A stretch of 64,000 bases of DNA from JALYLC01 sp963743275 (lineage in GTDB: Bacteria; Actinomycetota; Thermoleophilia; Gaiellales; JALYLC01), in contig CAVUPB010000005.1 in NCBI GenBank assembly GCA_963743275.1, positions 62,001-126,000 of the forward strand, written 5' to 3'. Both the position numbers and the translations under genes were made by a program. The notes beneath the pieces were generated by a model. It was not told the DNA's origin and did not search any database. It saw nothing but the letters and a program-made list of their open reading frames with translations. Positions 18,799 to 26,553 of the stretch are shown one piece after another (position 1 is the stretch's first letter; every line of letters starts with the position of its first letter).

Positions 18799-18971
18799 CA
18801 GGGCCGGTACTCGTCCTTCGTCACAGGCATCGGAAGGCGTCGACCGCTCGTCGCCCGCAGAACGGCCTCGGCGCGCTCCTCCGGCGACCGCTCGACCTTC
18901 GGCTTCACCAGGTGCGCCTCAAGCAGCGCTTGCCTCTGCTCGTCGGTCAGGGTGTGGACGGTCGCGGCCAT
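18798..18971 (-). CDS. Small putative antitoxin (VapB-like)
   Basis: The reading frame of 57 residues starts MAATVHTLTDEQRQALLEAH and ends KDEYRP, with a charged helical middle (KPKVERSPEERAEAVLRAT). It lies directly before the PIN gene and overlaps it by one base. No DNA-binding fold is identified, and it is assigned by size, charge and position only. It would neutralise the toxin and perhaps repress the operon. Confidence 0.6.
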   Translation of the reverse strand: MAATVHTLTDEQRQALLEAHLVKPKVERSPEERAEAVLRATSGRRLPMPVTKDEYRP

Positions 18972-18995
18972 GGCCCAAGGATACCCGGAGCAGCG

Positions 18996-19074
18996 TCACG
19001 ACTCTCGCTCGATCTGCTCTCGGCGTGTCACAAAGTCGGAGGCGTTGGGGGCCAGTTGTGGGCCAGTCTCCGGA
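18996..19074 (-). pseudogene. Integrase C-terminal tail remnant at the right island end
   Basis: On the minus strand the sequence reads ETGPQLAPNASDFVTRR and ends in a TGA stop. This style of ending is common in actinobacterial tyrosine integrases. Everything upstream of it is lost, and the tRNA gene starts about 100 bases away. It resembles the tail at the left end of the island. Confidence 0.5.
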
Positions 19075-19133
19075 CAGCAGATATGGACTTTCCTGGACTT
19101 GCGTGGACTGCGGCCACCAGCCAGCGCCCACCT

Positions 19134-19156
19134 AAGTTGCCTGCTCAGGGCAACTT
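19134..19156 (-). terminator. Hairpin downstream of tRNA-Gly
   Basis: An 8-bp perfect inverted repeat with a 7-base loop (AAGTTGCC / GGCAACTT) lies 19 bases past the tRNA 3' end on its strand. There is no clear U-run after it, so termination is plausible but not certain. Confidence 0.4.
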
Positions 19157-19172
19157 TTCAGGCGGCAACGGC

Positions 19173-19216
19173 GAAGCGGACGACGAGGCTCGAACTCGCG
19201 ACCCTCAGCTTGGGAA
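19173..19216. repeat. Right attachment site: 44-bp direct repeat within tRNA-Gly
   Basis: This copy is part of the complete tRNA gene and is identical to 9681-9724. The two copies enclose about 9.5 kb of accessory DNA. The repeat ends at the last base of the anticodon loop. Confidence 0.85.
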
Positions 19217-19247
19217 GCTGATGCTCTACCAACTGAGCTACGTCCGC
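19175..19247 (-). tRNA. tRNA-Gly (anticodon CCC)
   Basis: A full cloverleaf is readable on the minus strand: acceptor GCGGACG paired with CGTCCGC, D arm GCTC/GAGC with AGTTGGTA loop, anticodon stem TCAGC/GCTGA with loop TTCCCAA, variable GGGTC, and T arm GCGAG/CTCGT with TTCGAGC, discriminator T. The anticodon is 19214-19212. CCA is not encoded. The gene is the integration target of the island, and its 3' part is reconstituted by the inserted copy. Confidence 0.95.
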
Positions 19248-19333
19248 AGTCGGCCTGGATGCTAGCAATGGCCGCGCGCCGCCGGATGGCGACGTCGGAT
19301 GAACCCCAGAACGTCGTGACGCCGGCACCGGCC

Positions 19334-19624
19334 CTACGGCGACTCCTGCTCCAGCACGACCTCGTACGTGTCGACGGAGACGCGGCGCCTCGTGCCGACC
19401 TCCGGCGGGTTCATCGCGTCCAGCGTCGCGGAGCCCTTCTTGAGATCCTCCTCCGAGTCGAAGCGCACGGCGACGACGACCTTGCCGGCGGCGCGGTCGG
19501 CGAGGACGGTGACACGCTTGGCGGGCACGCCTTCGGGCATGCCTTCGCCTCTGATCCTGCCGAGCAACGCCTCGAGAGCTGCTTCGTCGAACTCGAACGT
19601 GGCTACGCGCGCGAACTGCGGCAT
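19334..19624 (-). CDS. Small dimeric alpha/beta-barrel protein (ABM-like)
   Basis: This 96-residue protein shares with the 8.7-kb gene the same order of motifs: FARVATFEFD, GVPAKRVTVLADRAAGK, SEEDLKKGSATLDAM and RRRVSVDTYEVV. It is predicted to be a cytosolic dimer of ferredoxin-like barrels; no cofactor residues are obvious. The two paralogues flank the integrated island on either side. Confidence 0.65.
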   Translation of the reverse strand: MPQFARVATFEFDEAALEALLGRIRGEGMPEGVPAKRVTVLADRAAGKVVVAVRFDSEEDLKKGSATLDAMNPPEVGTRRRVSVDTYEVVLEQESP

Positions 19625-19686
19625 TTCGTCCTTCCATCGGCGGGCCGCCGAGTCTAGCTCACGGGAGGCCGCCCGCCGGCGCTGCG

Positions 19687-21030
19687 CTACCTATCGGAGA
19701 CGAACGTCGCGCGCCCGATGAGAGCGCCGAACGACGCCGCGGAGCCCTTGCCCTTGAGCGCGGGCCACACGAACCACGTGTACGTGCCGGGTGCGAGCAG
19801 GCTGGCCGGGAAGCGGTACGACGCGTGCGCGGGCCAGGCCGTGAGGACGCGCTTGCCGTCCCGGAAGACCTGCACGTTGTAGTACGCGGTGCCCTCCGTC
19901 GGCGTCCACGTCAGGAGCGGCGCCGACGTCACGACGCTGCCGGTGAGCGGGCGCAGCGGGATGAGCGATGCCAGCGACACCGTCTTGCGCGCCGGGGGCG
20001 AGATGTTGCCGCTGCGGTCGACCGCGAACAGCGCGAGGTGGCCGCTCTTGCCCGCGCGCAGCTTGATGATCGTCGACGTGCGCAGGCCGTGGTAGACGAT
20101 GCTCCCGTCGCGAGCGCTCCGGGGCGGGCGCTTGCCGTTGAGCACGACGACCACGCGGTCGAGGTCGGCCGCGGCCGGGTTCGCCCAGTGCAGCGTCAGC
20201 GGGATCAGCCCCGAGCCGCTGCGCGAGCGCGACTGGACGACGGCGAGCTTCGTGGGCGCGTGTGGTGCGACCTTGTCGCCGGCCGCGCCCGCGTCGGCCG
20301 CCGGGAGGACGACGCCGGCGGGCGCTGCCGGAGTGACGGCCGTCTGCACGATCGGACTCGGCACCGGCGCCGGGACGGGGACGGGGACGGTGTTGGCGAC
20401 CGTCACCCGCAGGGTCGCCGTCGCGACGAGGCCTGCGCGGTCGGTCACGATGTTGCAGACGTCGTAGCTGCCGTCGGCGTAGGTCGTCGTGTCCCACGAC
20501 AGTGCCAGCAGGGCTCCCGTGGCACACGCGCCCACGGCGCCGATGCGCAGGACGTTCGTGGCGACGCCCGAGGTGGCGTCGGCGGCCGTGTGCGAAACGC
20601 TGACCGTGCCCTTGACGACGCCGCCCACGGCCATGCCCGAGACGGACACGGTGGACGACGGCGGCGTGGTGTCGATCCCGATCGTGAGGCCGGGGCCGGG
20701 CGCGGTTCCGCCGAGCGCGTCGGCAGCGCTGACGTAGAAGCAGAACGTGCCATCGCCCGGCACCGCGAAGTGCTGGCTCGTCGTGTTGTCCGGGTACACC
20801 CGCACCGGCACTCCGGTGGCGAGCGGCGTCGTGCACGCCCCGGGCGCCCGGTAGACCGTCTGGGAGACGTTGAGCAGGTCGGCTCCCGGCGTCCAGGTGA
20901 AGACCGCCGGCGAGACCCAGGGTGTGCTCGTGAGCTGCGGCGCGCTCGGCGCCGTCGCTGCGAATGCATTGCCGGACCAGGCCGCGGCGACCGCCACGGC
21001 CATGGTCACGAGGATGGAGCGTCGCGCCAC
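19687..21030 (-). CDS. Secreted protein with Ig-like / fibronectin-type repeats
   Basis: The 447-residue protein starts at GTG with a Sec signal peptide (about residues 1-24, ending AFA). The rest is beta-rich. A first Ig-like region has a TPWVSPAVFTWTPGAD strand, a second has DTTPPSSTVSVSG, a Pro/Val-rich linker (PVPVPAPVPSP) follows near residue 220, and the C-terminal part has a second TWTPTEGTAYYNVQVFRDG module. No catalytic motif or anchor is seen. It is probably an extracellular structural or adhesive protein. Confidence 0.65.
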   Translation of the reverse strand: MARRSILVTMAVAVAAAWSGNAFAATAPSAPQLTSTPWVSPAVFTWTPGADLLNVSQTVYRAPGACTTPLATGVPVRVYPDNTTSQHFAVPGDGTFCFYVSAADALGGTAPGPGLTIGIDTTPPSSTVSVSGMAVGGVVKGTVSVSHTAADATSGVATNVLRIGAVGACATGALLALSWDTTTYADGSYDVCNIVTDRAGLVATATLRVTVANTVPVPVPAPVPSPIVQTAVTPAAPAGVVLPAADAGAAGDKVAPHAPTKLAVVQSRSRSGSGLIPLTLHWANPAAADLDRVVVVLNGKRPPRSARDGSIVYHGLRTSTIIKLRAGKSGHLALFAVDRSGNISPPARKTVSLASLIPLRPLTGSVVTSAPLLTWTPTEGTAYYNVQVFRDGKRVLTAWPAHASYRFPASLLAPGTYTWFVWPALKGKGSAASFGALIGRATFVSDR

Positions 21031-21115
21031 GTCGTTGTTCCCTCCGCTGCCGCCAGTCTGGGCGGCGTTCAGCCGGCGGCCGTCAGCCTACCGCGGGTTT
21101 CGGCGCTCGCCGGGA

Positions 21116-21132
21116 CGCGGTTCGGAACCGCG
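21116..21132. terminator. Short palindrome downstream of argS
   Basis: An 8-bp perfect inverted repeat (CGCGGTTC / GAACCGCG) with a one-base centre lies about 45 bases after the argS stop and before the secreted-protein gene. It could be an intrinsic terminator without a U-run or a dimeric operator; neither is proven. Confidence 0.3.
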
Positions 21133-21174
21133 CCGAGGACCATCCAAACGGGTGGTCCCGCCAGGGTCCCCGCC

Positions 21175-22776
21175 CTACATCTCCTCGGGCGCGCCGACCC
21201 CGACGAGGTCGAGCGCACGCGCGAGCACCTGCCGCGTGGCGTCGCACAGCGCGAGGCGCGACGCGCGCAGCGCGGGCGTGCCGGCATCGATCACGGGGCA
21301 GTCGCGGTAGAACGCCGAGAACGCCGAGGCGAGGTCGCGGGCGTAGACGACCACGCGGTGCGGCGCGCGCAGCTCGACGGCCGCGCGGCAGACCTCGGGG
21401 AAGTCGACGAGCGCGCGCACCAGCGCCGCCTCGCTCGGCTCGGGAGCCGGCGCCTCCTCGAGCGCGCCGGCGGGCGCCTCACCCGCGCGCCGCAGGATCG
21501 AGCAGATGCGCGCGTGCGCGTACTGGACGTAGTAGACCGGGTTCTCGGGGCCCTGCTCGACCGCCTGCGCGAGATCGATGTCGATCGTCGCGTCGTGCGA
21601 GCGCTGCACGAGGTAGAAGCGCGCGGCGTCCACGCCGATGCCGTCCATGAGGTCGTCGAGCAGCACGACGTCGCCGCGTCGCTTCGACATGCGCTTCTGC
21701 TCGCCGTCCTCGATCAGGTGCACCATCTGGTAGATCGCGATCTCGACGCGCGCCGGGTCGTAGCCGAGCGCCTGGGCGGCCGCGCGCAGCCGTGCCGAGT
21801 AGCCGTGGTGATCGGCGCCGAGCACGTAGATCGCCAGGTCGAAGCCGCGCTCGAGCTTGTCGACGAGGTAGGCGAGGTCGCCGGCGAGGTACGTCGGCGC
21901 GCCGTCCGACTTGATGACCGGGCGATCCTTGTCGTCCCCGAACTCGCTCGCGCGGAGCCAGGTCGCGCCGTCCTGCTCGAAGAGGTGCCCGGCGGCCCGC
22001 GCGCGCTCGAGGGCGCGCTCGACGCCGCCCGAGCGGTGCAGGTCGACCTCGTTCGTGTAGACGTCCATCCGCACGCGGAAGCGCTCGAGCGTCGCGCGGA
22101 TGGCGGCGAACATGAGCTCCACCCCGGCACGGGCGAACTCCTCCGCCGAGGCCTCGGGCGGGAGGCCCGTGTCCTTCGCGAGCTGGATCAGGTTCTCGCC
22201 CTGGTAGCCGTCCTCGGGCACCGGCTCACCGCGCGCGCGGGCGCGCAGCGAGAGGCCGAAGCGCTCGATCTGGGCGCCCGAGTCGTTGAAGTAGTACTCG
22301 CGCGTCACCTCGTGGCCCGCGAACGCGAAGAGGCGCGCGAGCGAGTCGCCGTAGGCCGCGTTGCGGCCCGCCGACACGGGCAGCAGCCCCGTCGGGTTGG
22401 CCGAGACGTACTCGACGTTGACGCGCAGCTTCGGCGCCGCCGTGCCGCCGCCGAAGCCCGGCTCGCGCGCGCTGCGCACGGCCTCGGCGTACCACGCAGG
22501 CGAGACGCGCACGTTGACGAAGCCCGGGCCGGCGACGTCCGCGCTCGCCACCCAGGCGCTCTCGCGGGCTGCCGTGGCGAGCTCCTCGGCGATCTCGCGC
22601 GGCGCGCGGCGCAGCGGCTTCGCGAGGCGCAGGGCGAGCGTCGTCGCGTAGTCGCCGTGCTCGGGGTCGGCAGGCCGCTCGAGCACCGCGTCGACTCCGG
22701 GCGCACCGAGCCGGTCCGCGGCGTCGATCAGCGGGGCGGCGATCAGCGAGAGCGCGTCGGGCATGCGATCGAGCAT
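21175..22776 (-). CDS. argS: Arginyl-tRNA synthetase with altered HIGH motif
   Basis: The 533-residue class I synthetase has the ArgRS signature SANPTG, GHEVTREYYFNDSGAQ, LGADHHGY, the KMSKS-type loop KRMSKRRGDVVLLDDLMD and a DALR anticodon-binding C-terminus. It charges tRNA-Arg and so is essential if it is the only copy. After SANPTG the usual PLHVGH reads LLPVSA, so both His of the HIGH motif are replaced; related actinobacterial ArgRS variants with altered HIGH motifs are recalled but could not be checked. The ATG at 22776 is chosen; a GTG at 22782 and an ATG at 22764 are alternatives. Confidence 0.9.
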   Translation of the reverse strand: MLDRMPDALSLIAAPLIDAADRLGAPGVDAVLERPADPEHGDYATTLALRLAKPLRRAPREIAEELATAARESAWVASADVAGPGFVNVRVSPAWYAEAVRSAREPGFGGGTAAPKLRVNVEYVSANPTGLLPVSAGRNAAYGDSLARLFAFAGHEVTREYYFNDSGAQIERFGLSLRARARGEPVPEDGYQGENLIQLAKDTGLPPEASAEEFARAGVELMFAAIRATLERFRVRMDVYTNEVDLHRSGGVERALERARAAGHLFEQDGATWLRASEFGDDKDRPVIKSDGAPTYLAGDLAYLVDKLERGFDLAIYVLGADHHGYSARLRAAAQALGYDPARVEIAIYQMVHLIEDGEQKRMSKRRGDVVLLDDLMDGIGVDAARFYLVQRSHDATIDIDLAQAVEQGPENPVYYVQYAHARICSILRRAGEAPAGALEEAPAPEPSEAALVRALVDFPEVCRAAVELRAPHRVVVYARDLASAFSAFYRDCPVIDAGTPALRASRLALCDATRQVLARALDLVGVGAPEEM

Positions 22777-22803
22777 AGCCACGCACGTCCGCGCAGCGCC
22801 GCG

Positions 22804-23262
22804 TCAGCGGTGGTACGGCTCGCCGCGCAGGATCGTGAACGCGCGGTAGAGCTGCTCGAGCACGACGACGCGCGCGAGCTGGTGCGGCAGCGTGCCCTTG
22901 CCGAGGCTCCACGTGAGGTCGGCCTCGGCCAGGAGCGTCTCGTCGAGCCCGTGCGGCCCGCCGAGCACGAACGCGGTGCGCTGCGGCGGGCGCTCCTCGC
23001 GCTCGCGCACGAGGTCGGCGATCTGCTTCGACGATCGCTGGACACCGCTGCGATCGAGCGCCACGACCCAGTGGCCGGCGAGCAGCGGCTCGATGCGCGC
23101 GCGCTCGCGCAGCATCGCCTCGCGCGGCTGCAGCGAGGGCGTGCCCTCCTCCCGCAGCTCGTGCAGCTCGAACTTGCAGGCGCGCGCGAGCCGCTCCTCG
23201 TACTCGGCGGAGGCATCGGCCAGCGGGCCGCGCGCTCGACCGACGCAGACGACGCGGATCAC
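22804..23262 (-). CDS. rlmH: 23S rRNA (pseudouridine-1915-N3)-methyltransferase
   Basis: The 152-residue SPOUT-class protein has the family order: N-terminal VIRVVCVGRARGP, ALDRSGVQRSSKQIADLV, FVLGGPHGLDE (the SAM-binding knot), SLGKGTLPHQLARVVVLEQ and the invariant RGEPYHR end. It methylates pseudouridine 1915 in helix 69 of the large subunit. The internal GTG at 23262 matches the usual RlmH start better than the GTG at 23280. It lies 27 bases before argS on the same strand. Confidence 0.9.
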   Translation of the reverse strand: MIRVVCVGRARGPLADASAEYEERLARACKFELHELREEGTPSLQPREAMLRERARIEPLLAGHWVVALDRSGVQRSSKQIADLVREREERPPQRTAFVLGGPHGLDETLLAEADLTWSLGKGTLPHQLARVVVLEQLYRAFTILRGEPYHR

Positions 23263-23292
23263 GGCGACAGTCTGCCGCACCAGGTCGCCCGA

Positions 23293-23460
23293 CTAGTGCT
23301 CCGTCCCGGAAGTCTCGTGGTGCGATTGCGCCGTCTGGACGCCCTGGGAACGACCCGGCGTCTTGCAAATGCCGAACCGCATGAGCGGCGACGCCGCGCC
23401 GTCCCCAGAACGCCCAGCCAGCACACTCACACGCACGTGACCTCCGGGACGGAGCACTAG
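23293..23460. repeat. MITE-like inverted-repeat element
   Basis: Perfect 18-bp terminal inverted repeats (23293-23310 and 23443-23460) enclose about 132 bases with no coding content; similarity between the arms extends inward with mismatches. It fills the divergent gap between rlmH and the DUF3467 gene and therefore probably carries or displaces their promoters. Confidence 0.6.
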
Positions 23461-23492
23461 ACTCCGCCAGGTCGAGCGGAAGAGGGAGCAGC

Positions 23493-23801
23493 GTGGAACC
23501 CGAGGCACAGGAACGGCACTTCAACATCCAGATCGAGCCGCAGGCACTGGCTGGGGTATACGCCAACTTCGCCAACGTCAGCCATTCGGACTACGAGTTC
23601 ACGATCACGTTCGCGCGCGTCGATCACGACGTCGAAGGCACCGAGGTGCCGGGTGTCGCCGTCGTGCGCGTCAACCTCGCGCCGCTCTTCATGCGGCAGC
23701 TGATCGACGCGCTGCAGGACAACTACTCGAAGTGGTCGACCCGTCAGGGCATCAAGCTCCTGCCGGAGTACGACGGCGAAGACGACCCCGACGCCGCCTA
23801 G
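23493..23801 (+). CDS. DUF3467 family protein
   Basis: This 102-residue protein contains the DUF3467 core GVYANFANVSHSDYEFTITF and a C-terminal helix LFMRQLIDALQDNYSKW. The family is widespread, small and of unknown function. It starts at GTG behind a strong purine-rich site (GAGGGAG). It is 10 bases from the phosphoesterase gene and probably co-transcribed with it. Confidence 0.85.
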   Translation: MEPEAQERHFNIQIEPQALAGVYANFANVSHSDYEFTITFARVDHDVEGTEVPGVAVVRVNLAPLFMRQLIDALQDNYSKWSTRQGIKLLPEYDGEDDPDAA

Positions 23802-23811
23802 CCCGCAGCTC

Positions 23812-24540
23812 TTGCGCGTCGCCGTCATATCGGACGTCCACAGCAACCTGCAGGCGCTGGAGGCCGTGCTCGAGCACGCCGGGCGCGAGGGGTTCGACGA
23901 GCTGTGGTGCCTCGGCGACATCGTCGGCTACGGCGGGCGGCCGAGTGAGTGCCTCGCGCTCGTGCGCGAGCGCTGTGCGGTCTGCCTCGGCGGCAATCAC
24001 GACCTCGTCGTCTCGGGCGTGCTCGACATCGACCAGTTCACCTCGGAGGCGGGCGTGGCCGCGCGCTGGACGCGCAGCGTGCTCTCGCCCGACGAGCTCG
24101 AGACGCTCGCGCACCTCTCCCCGAAGGGCGAGCGCTCGGGCGTCTCGCTCTTCCACGGCTCGATCCGCGACCCCGTGTGGGAGTACGTGCTCACGGCCGA
24201 CGTCGCCGACGCGTCGCTGCGCGCGCAGAAGACCGATCTCGCGCTCGTCGGGCACAGCCATGTGCAGCTCGCGCTCGCGCTCGGCGACTCGGGACTCGAG
24301 GGCGGCAAGGCCGAGCCCGAGCAGGAGGTTCAGCTGAACGGGCGCACGCGCCTGCTCAATCCCGGCTCGGTCGGCCAGCCGCGCGATCGCGATCCCCGCG
24401 CCGCCTGGCTGCTGCTCGACGGCGAGGGCGAGTGGGCGCGCTTCATGCGCAGCGAGTATCCGATCGAGCAGGCGCAGTCCGACATCCGCGCGGCCGGCCT
24501 GCCCGCGCGGCTCGCCGACCGGCTCTCGAAGGGGCTTTAG
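23812..24540 (+). CDS. Calcineurin-like metallophosphoesterase (YfcE/MJ0936 type)
   Basis: The 242-residue protein has all five metallophosphoesterase motifs: ISDVHSN, GDIVGYG, GGNHD, LFHGS and VGHSH, with NPGSVGQPRD close to the end. The family hydrolyses phosphodiesters, often with broad or cyclic-nucleotide activity. The best start is a TTG two codons before the first strand; no ATG or GTG is better placed. The stop codon lies in the left arm of the adjacent inverted-repeat element. Confidence 0.85.
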   Translation: MRVAVISDVHSNLQALEAVLEHAGREGFDELWCLGDIVGYGGRPSECLALVRERCAVCLGGNHDLVVSGVLDIDQFTSEAGVAARWTRSVLSPDELETLAHLSPKGERSGVSLFHGSIRDPVWEYVLTADVADASLRAQKTDLALVGHSHVQLALALGDSGLEGGKAEPEQEVQLNGRTRLLNPGSVGQPRDRDPRAAWLLLDGEGEWARFMRSEYPIEQAQSDIRAAGLPARLADRLSKGL

Positions 24541-24696
24541 GGCCCGTCTCGGTAGGGCGTGTGGGTCTGGCGAGTGGCGAGGGTCGTCTGGGGCGCGATC
24601 GGCCCGCGGCCCGATCAGGACGATCTTGCAAGGGTCGATCGCGTTCCAGGCGGCGCTCGACGCCGCCAGGCACCGCGCCCTACCGAGACGGGCCCT
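24539..24696. repeat. MITE-like inverted-repeat element between convergent genes
   Basis: Perfect 21-bp terminal inverted repeats (24539-24559 and 24676-24696) bound a 158-bp GC-rich unit. The phosphoesterase stop and the last base of the sigma-factor stop fall inside the outer ends. Either a non-autonomous transposable element inserted precisely between the stops, or the unit works as a bidirectional terminator. Confidence 0.65.
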
Positions 24697-25280
24697 TAGG
24701 AGGCGAGCGAGGTGGTCGTGCTCGGCGGCGTGAGCACGCCCTCGGCGACGAGGCGCGCGGCCGTCAGCTCGCGCGCCTTGAAGATGCGCCACTTCGTCGT
24801 CGCGAGCGAGATCTCGAGCGCCTCGGCGATCTCGTTGTAGGACAGCCCGACGACGTCGCGCAGGAGCAGCGCGGCGCGCATGTCGGTGTTGAGCTCGCCG
24901 ATCGCGCGGAAGACGGCGTCCATCTGCTCGAAGCCGACCTCGGGTGCGGCCGCGATGGCCGCCGGCGGCACGCGGTCGAGCTCGACCGGGGTCTGCGGGC
25001 GGCGCTCGCGCGCACGCAACTCGTCGAGCACACGGTACTTCGCGATCTGGAACAGCCACGTCGTGAAGCGGCACTGCATGTTGAAGCCCGCGAGGCCCTG
25101 GTGCACCTTCATGAAGATCTCCTGGCAGAGATCCTCGGCGAGCGCGGCGTCGCCGCCCACGAGCCGGAGCACGTAGTTGTAGATCGGCGCCTGGTAGGTC
25201 GCCATGAGCTGCCGGAACGCTTCAGGGTCGCCCCTGCGCGCTCGCCGCAGCCGATCGGGATCCGGCTGGGGGATCGCCAT
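24696..25280 (-). CDS. ECF-type RNA polymerase sigma factor
   Basis: The 194-residue protein has region 2 (YNYVLRLVGGDAALAEDLCQ, then FTTWLFQIAKYRVLDELRA) and region 4 (LRDVVGLSYNEIAEALEIS with a helix-turn-helix). It directs RNA polymerase to a stress or envelope regulon. No anti-sigma gene is adjacent. The ATG at 25280 gives a normal length; an in-frame upstream start at 25319 overlaps the upstream MFS gene. Confidence 0.85.
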   Translation of the reverse strand: MAIPQPDPDRLRRARRGDPEAFRQLMATYQAPIYNYVLRLVGGDAALAEDLCQEIFMKVHQGLAGFNMQCRFTTWLFQIAKYRVLDELRARERRPQTPVELDRVPPAAIAAAPEVGFEQMDAVFRAIGELNTDMRAALLLRDVVGLSYNEIAEALEISLATTKWRIFKARELTAARLVAEGVLTPPSTTTSLAS

Positions 25281-25299
25281 GAGTTCGTGACGATACACC

Positions 25300-26550
25300 C
25301 TATGCGCCCGGAACTCCAACCGCCTTTACAGAACCCGGACCTTCTACCCGCAACTCGCGCAAATCACGGTTGAGCACGAAGACGAGCGAGAGCAGGAATG
25401 CGGCGGCCGCCACGCCCACGAGCGTCGCCGGTGCGCCCACAGCGCCCACGACCGGGCCGGTCAGCGCGTAGCCGAGCGGCATGCCCGCGAGCTGGCCCAG
25501 CCAGTCCCAGGCGCCGACGCGCGCGAGCATGTCGGGCGGCACGTGGCTCTGCATCGCGGTCTCCCACGCCGTCAGGAAGATGCCCACGGCGAAGCCCTCG
25601 CCGGCGTAGGCGAGCGTGATCGACCACACGGGCCCCGGCAGCGCCAGCAGCAGCGGTGCCACGCAGGTCGCGAAGAAGAGCAGGCCCGCGACGAGCATCG
25701 GGCGCTCGAGGTGGAGGCGGAGCATGACGAGGCCGCCGAGCAGCATGCCGCCCGCGAACCCCGTCTGGATCACGCCCCAGGCGAACGCGCCGCCGAGATC
25801 GCTCTTCGAGACGATCGGCCCGATGACCTCGAACGGCGCCACGACGAGCATCAGGAACAGGCACGCGTTCCCCATCCCCATCCACAGCCAGCGGTGGCGG
25901 CGCACCTCGTCGAAGCCGGCGCGCAACTCGCCGAGGAAGCGCGTCCTGCGCTCGGCCGGAGCCGAGCGCACGCCCAGGGCAGCGAGGCAGGCGGCGCTGA
26001 CCACGAACGTGGCGGCGTCGAGCGCCACCGCGCCGCCGGTCGAGACGAGGCTCACGAGCGCGCCGCCGAGCGCCGCCCCGATGCCGAACGAGATGCTGCG
26101 CGTGACGCTGAGCAGCGCGTTGGCGCCCTGCAGCAGCGCCTGCGGCGCGACCTGCGGCACGAGCGCGGTGGCGGCGGGGTTGAAGAACGCCGAGGCGGTG
26201 GAATGCAGCGCGTAGAGCACGACGAGGTGCCAGATCTGCGCATGCCCGCTGAGCAGCAGCGCGGCCGTGGCCGCCTGGACGCCGCAGCGCACGACGTCGG
26301 CCGCGAGCATGATCGTGCGGCGCGAGAGGCGGTCGCCCCAGACGCCGCCGACGAGCACGAAGAGCGTCTGCGGCAGGACGCCCGCGATCAGCACGATGCC
26401 GAGGTCGGTCGGCGAGCCGCCGAGGTCGAGCACCGCGAACGCGAGCGCGATCGGGAAGATCCCGTCGCCGACGAGCGAGACGGCCTGGCCCCAGAAGAAG
26501 AGCGCGAACTCGCGCTCGCGCAGCACCCCGAGACTCCAGCCGTCGCTCAC
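25300..26550 (-). CDS. MFS transporter (enterobactin-exporter-like MFS_3)
   Basis: The 416-residue protein has about 12 hydrophobic segments. It has the N-terminal LFFWGQAVSLVGDGIFPIAL and the loop 2-3 motif GVWGDRLSRRTIM typical of MFS exporters of the MFS_3/EntS group. It probably pumps small molecules out using the proton gradient; the substrate is unknown. GTG start, three bases after the gpmI stop direction-wise, so it may be the tail of the glycolytic operon. Confidence 0.85.
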   Translation of the reverse strand: MSDGWSLGVLREREFALFFWGQAVSLVGDGIFPIALAFAVLDLGGSPTDLGIVLIAGVLPQTLFVLVGGVWGDRLSRRTIMLAADVVRCGVQAATAALLLSGHAQIWHLVVLYALHSTASAFFNPAATALVPQVAPQALLQGANALLSVTRSISFGIGAALGGALVSLVSTGGAVALDAATFVVSAACLAALGVRSAPAERRTRFLGELRAGFDEVRRHRWLWMGMGNACLFLMLVVAPFEVIGPIVSKSDLGGAFAWGVIQTGFAGGMLLGGLVMLRLHLERPMLVAGLLFFATCVAPLLLALPGPVWSITLAYAGEGFAVGIFLTAWETAMQSHVPPDMLARVGAWDWLGQLAGMPLGYALTGPVVGAVGAPATLVGVAAAAFLLSLVFVLNRDLRELRVEGPGSVKAVGVPGA

Positions 26551-26553
26551 CGC

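Noticed and set aside
19825..23460. Plus-strand open frame of about 1,200 codons across the secreted protein, argS and rlmH
   Set aside because: It crosses three well-supported minus-strand genes and their intergenic regions and has no recognisable domain.
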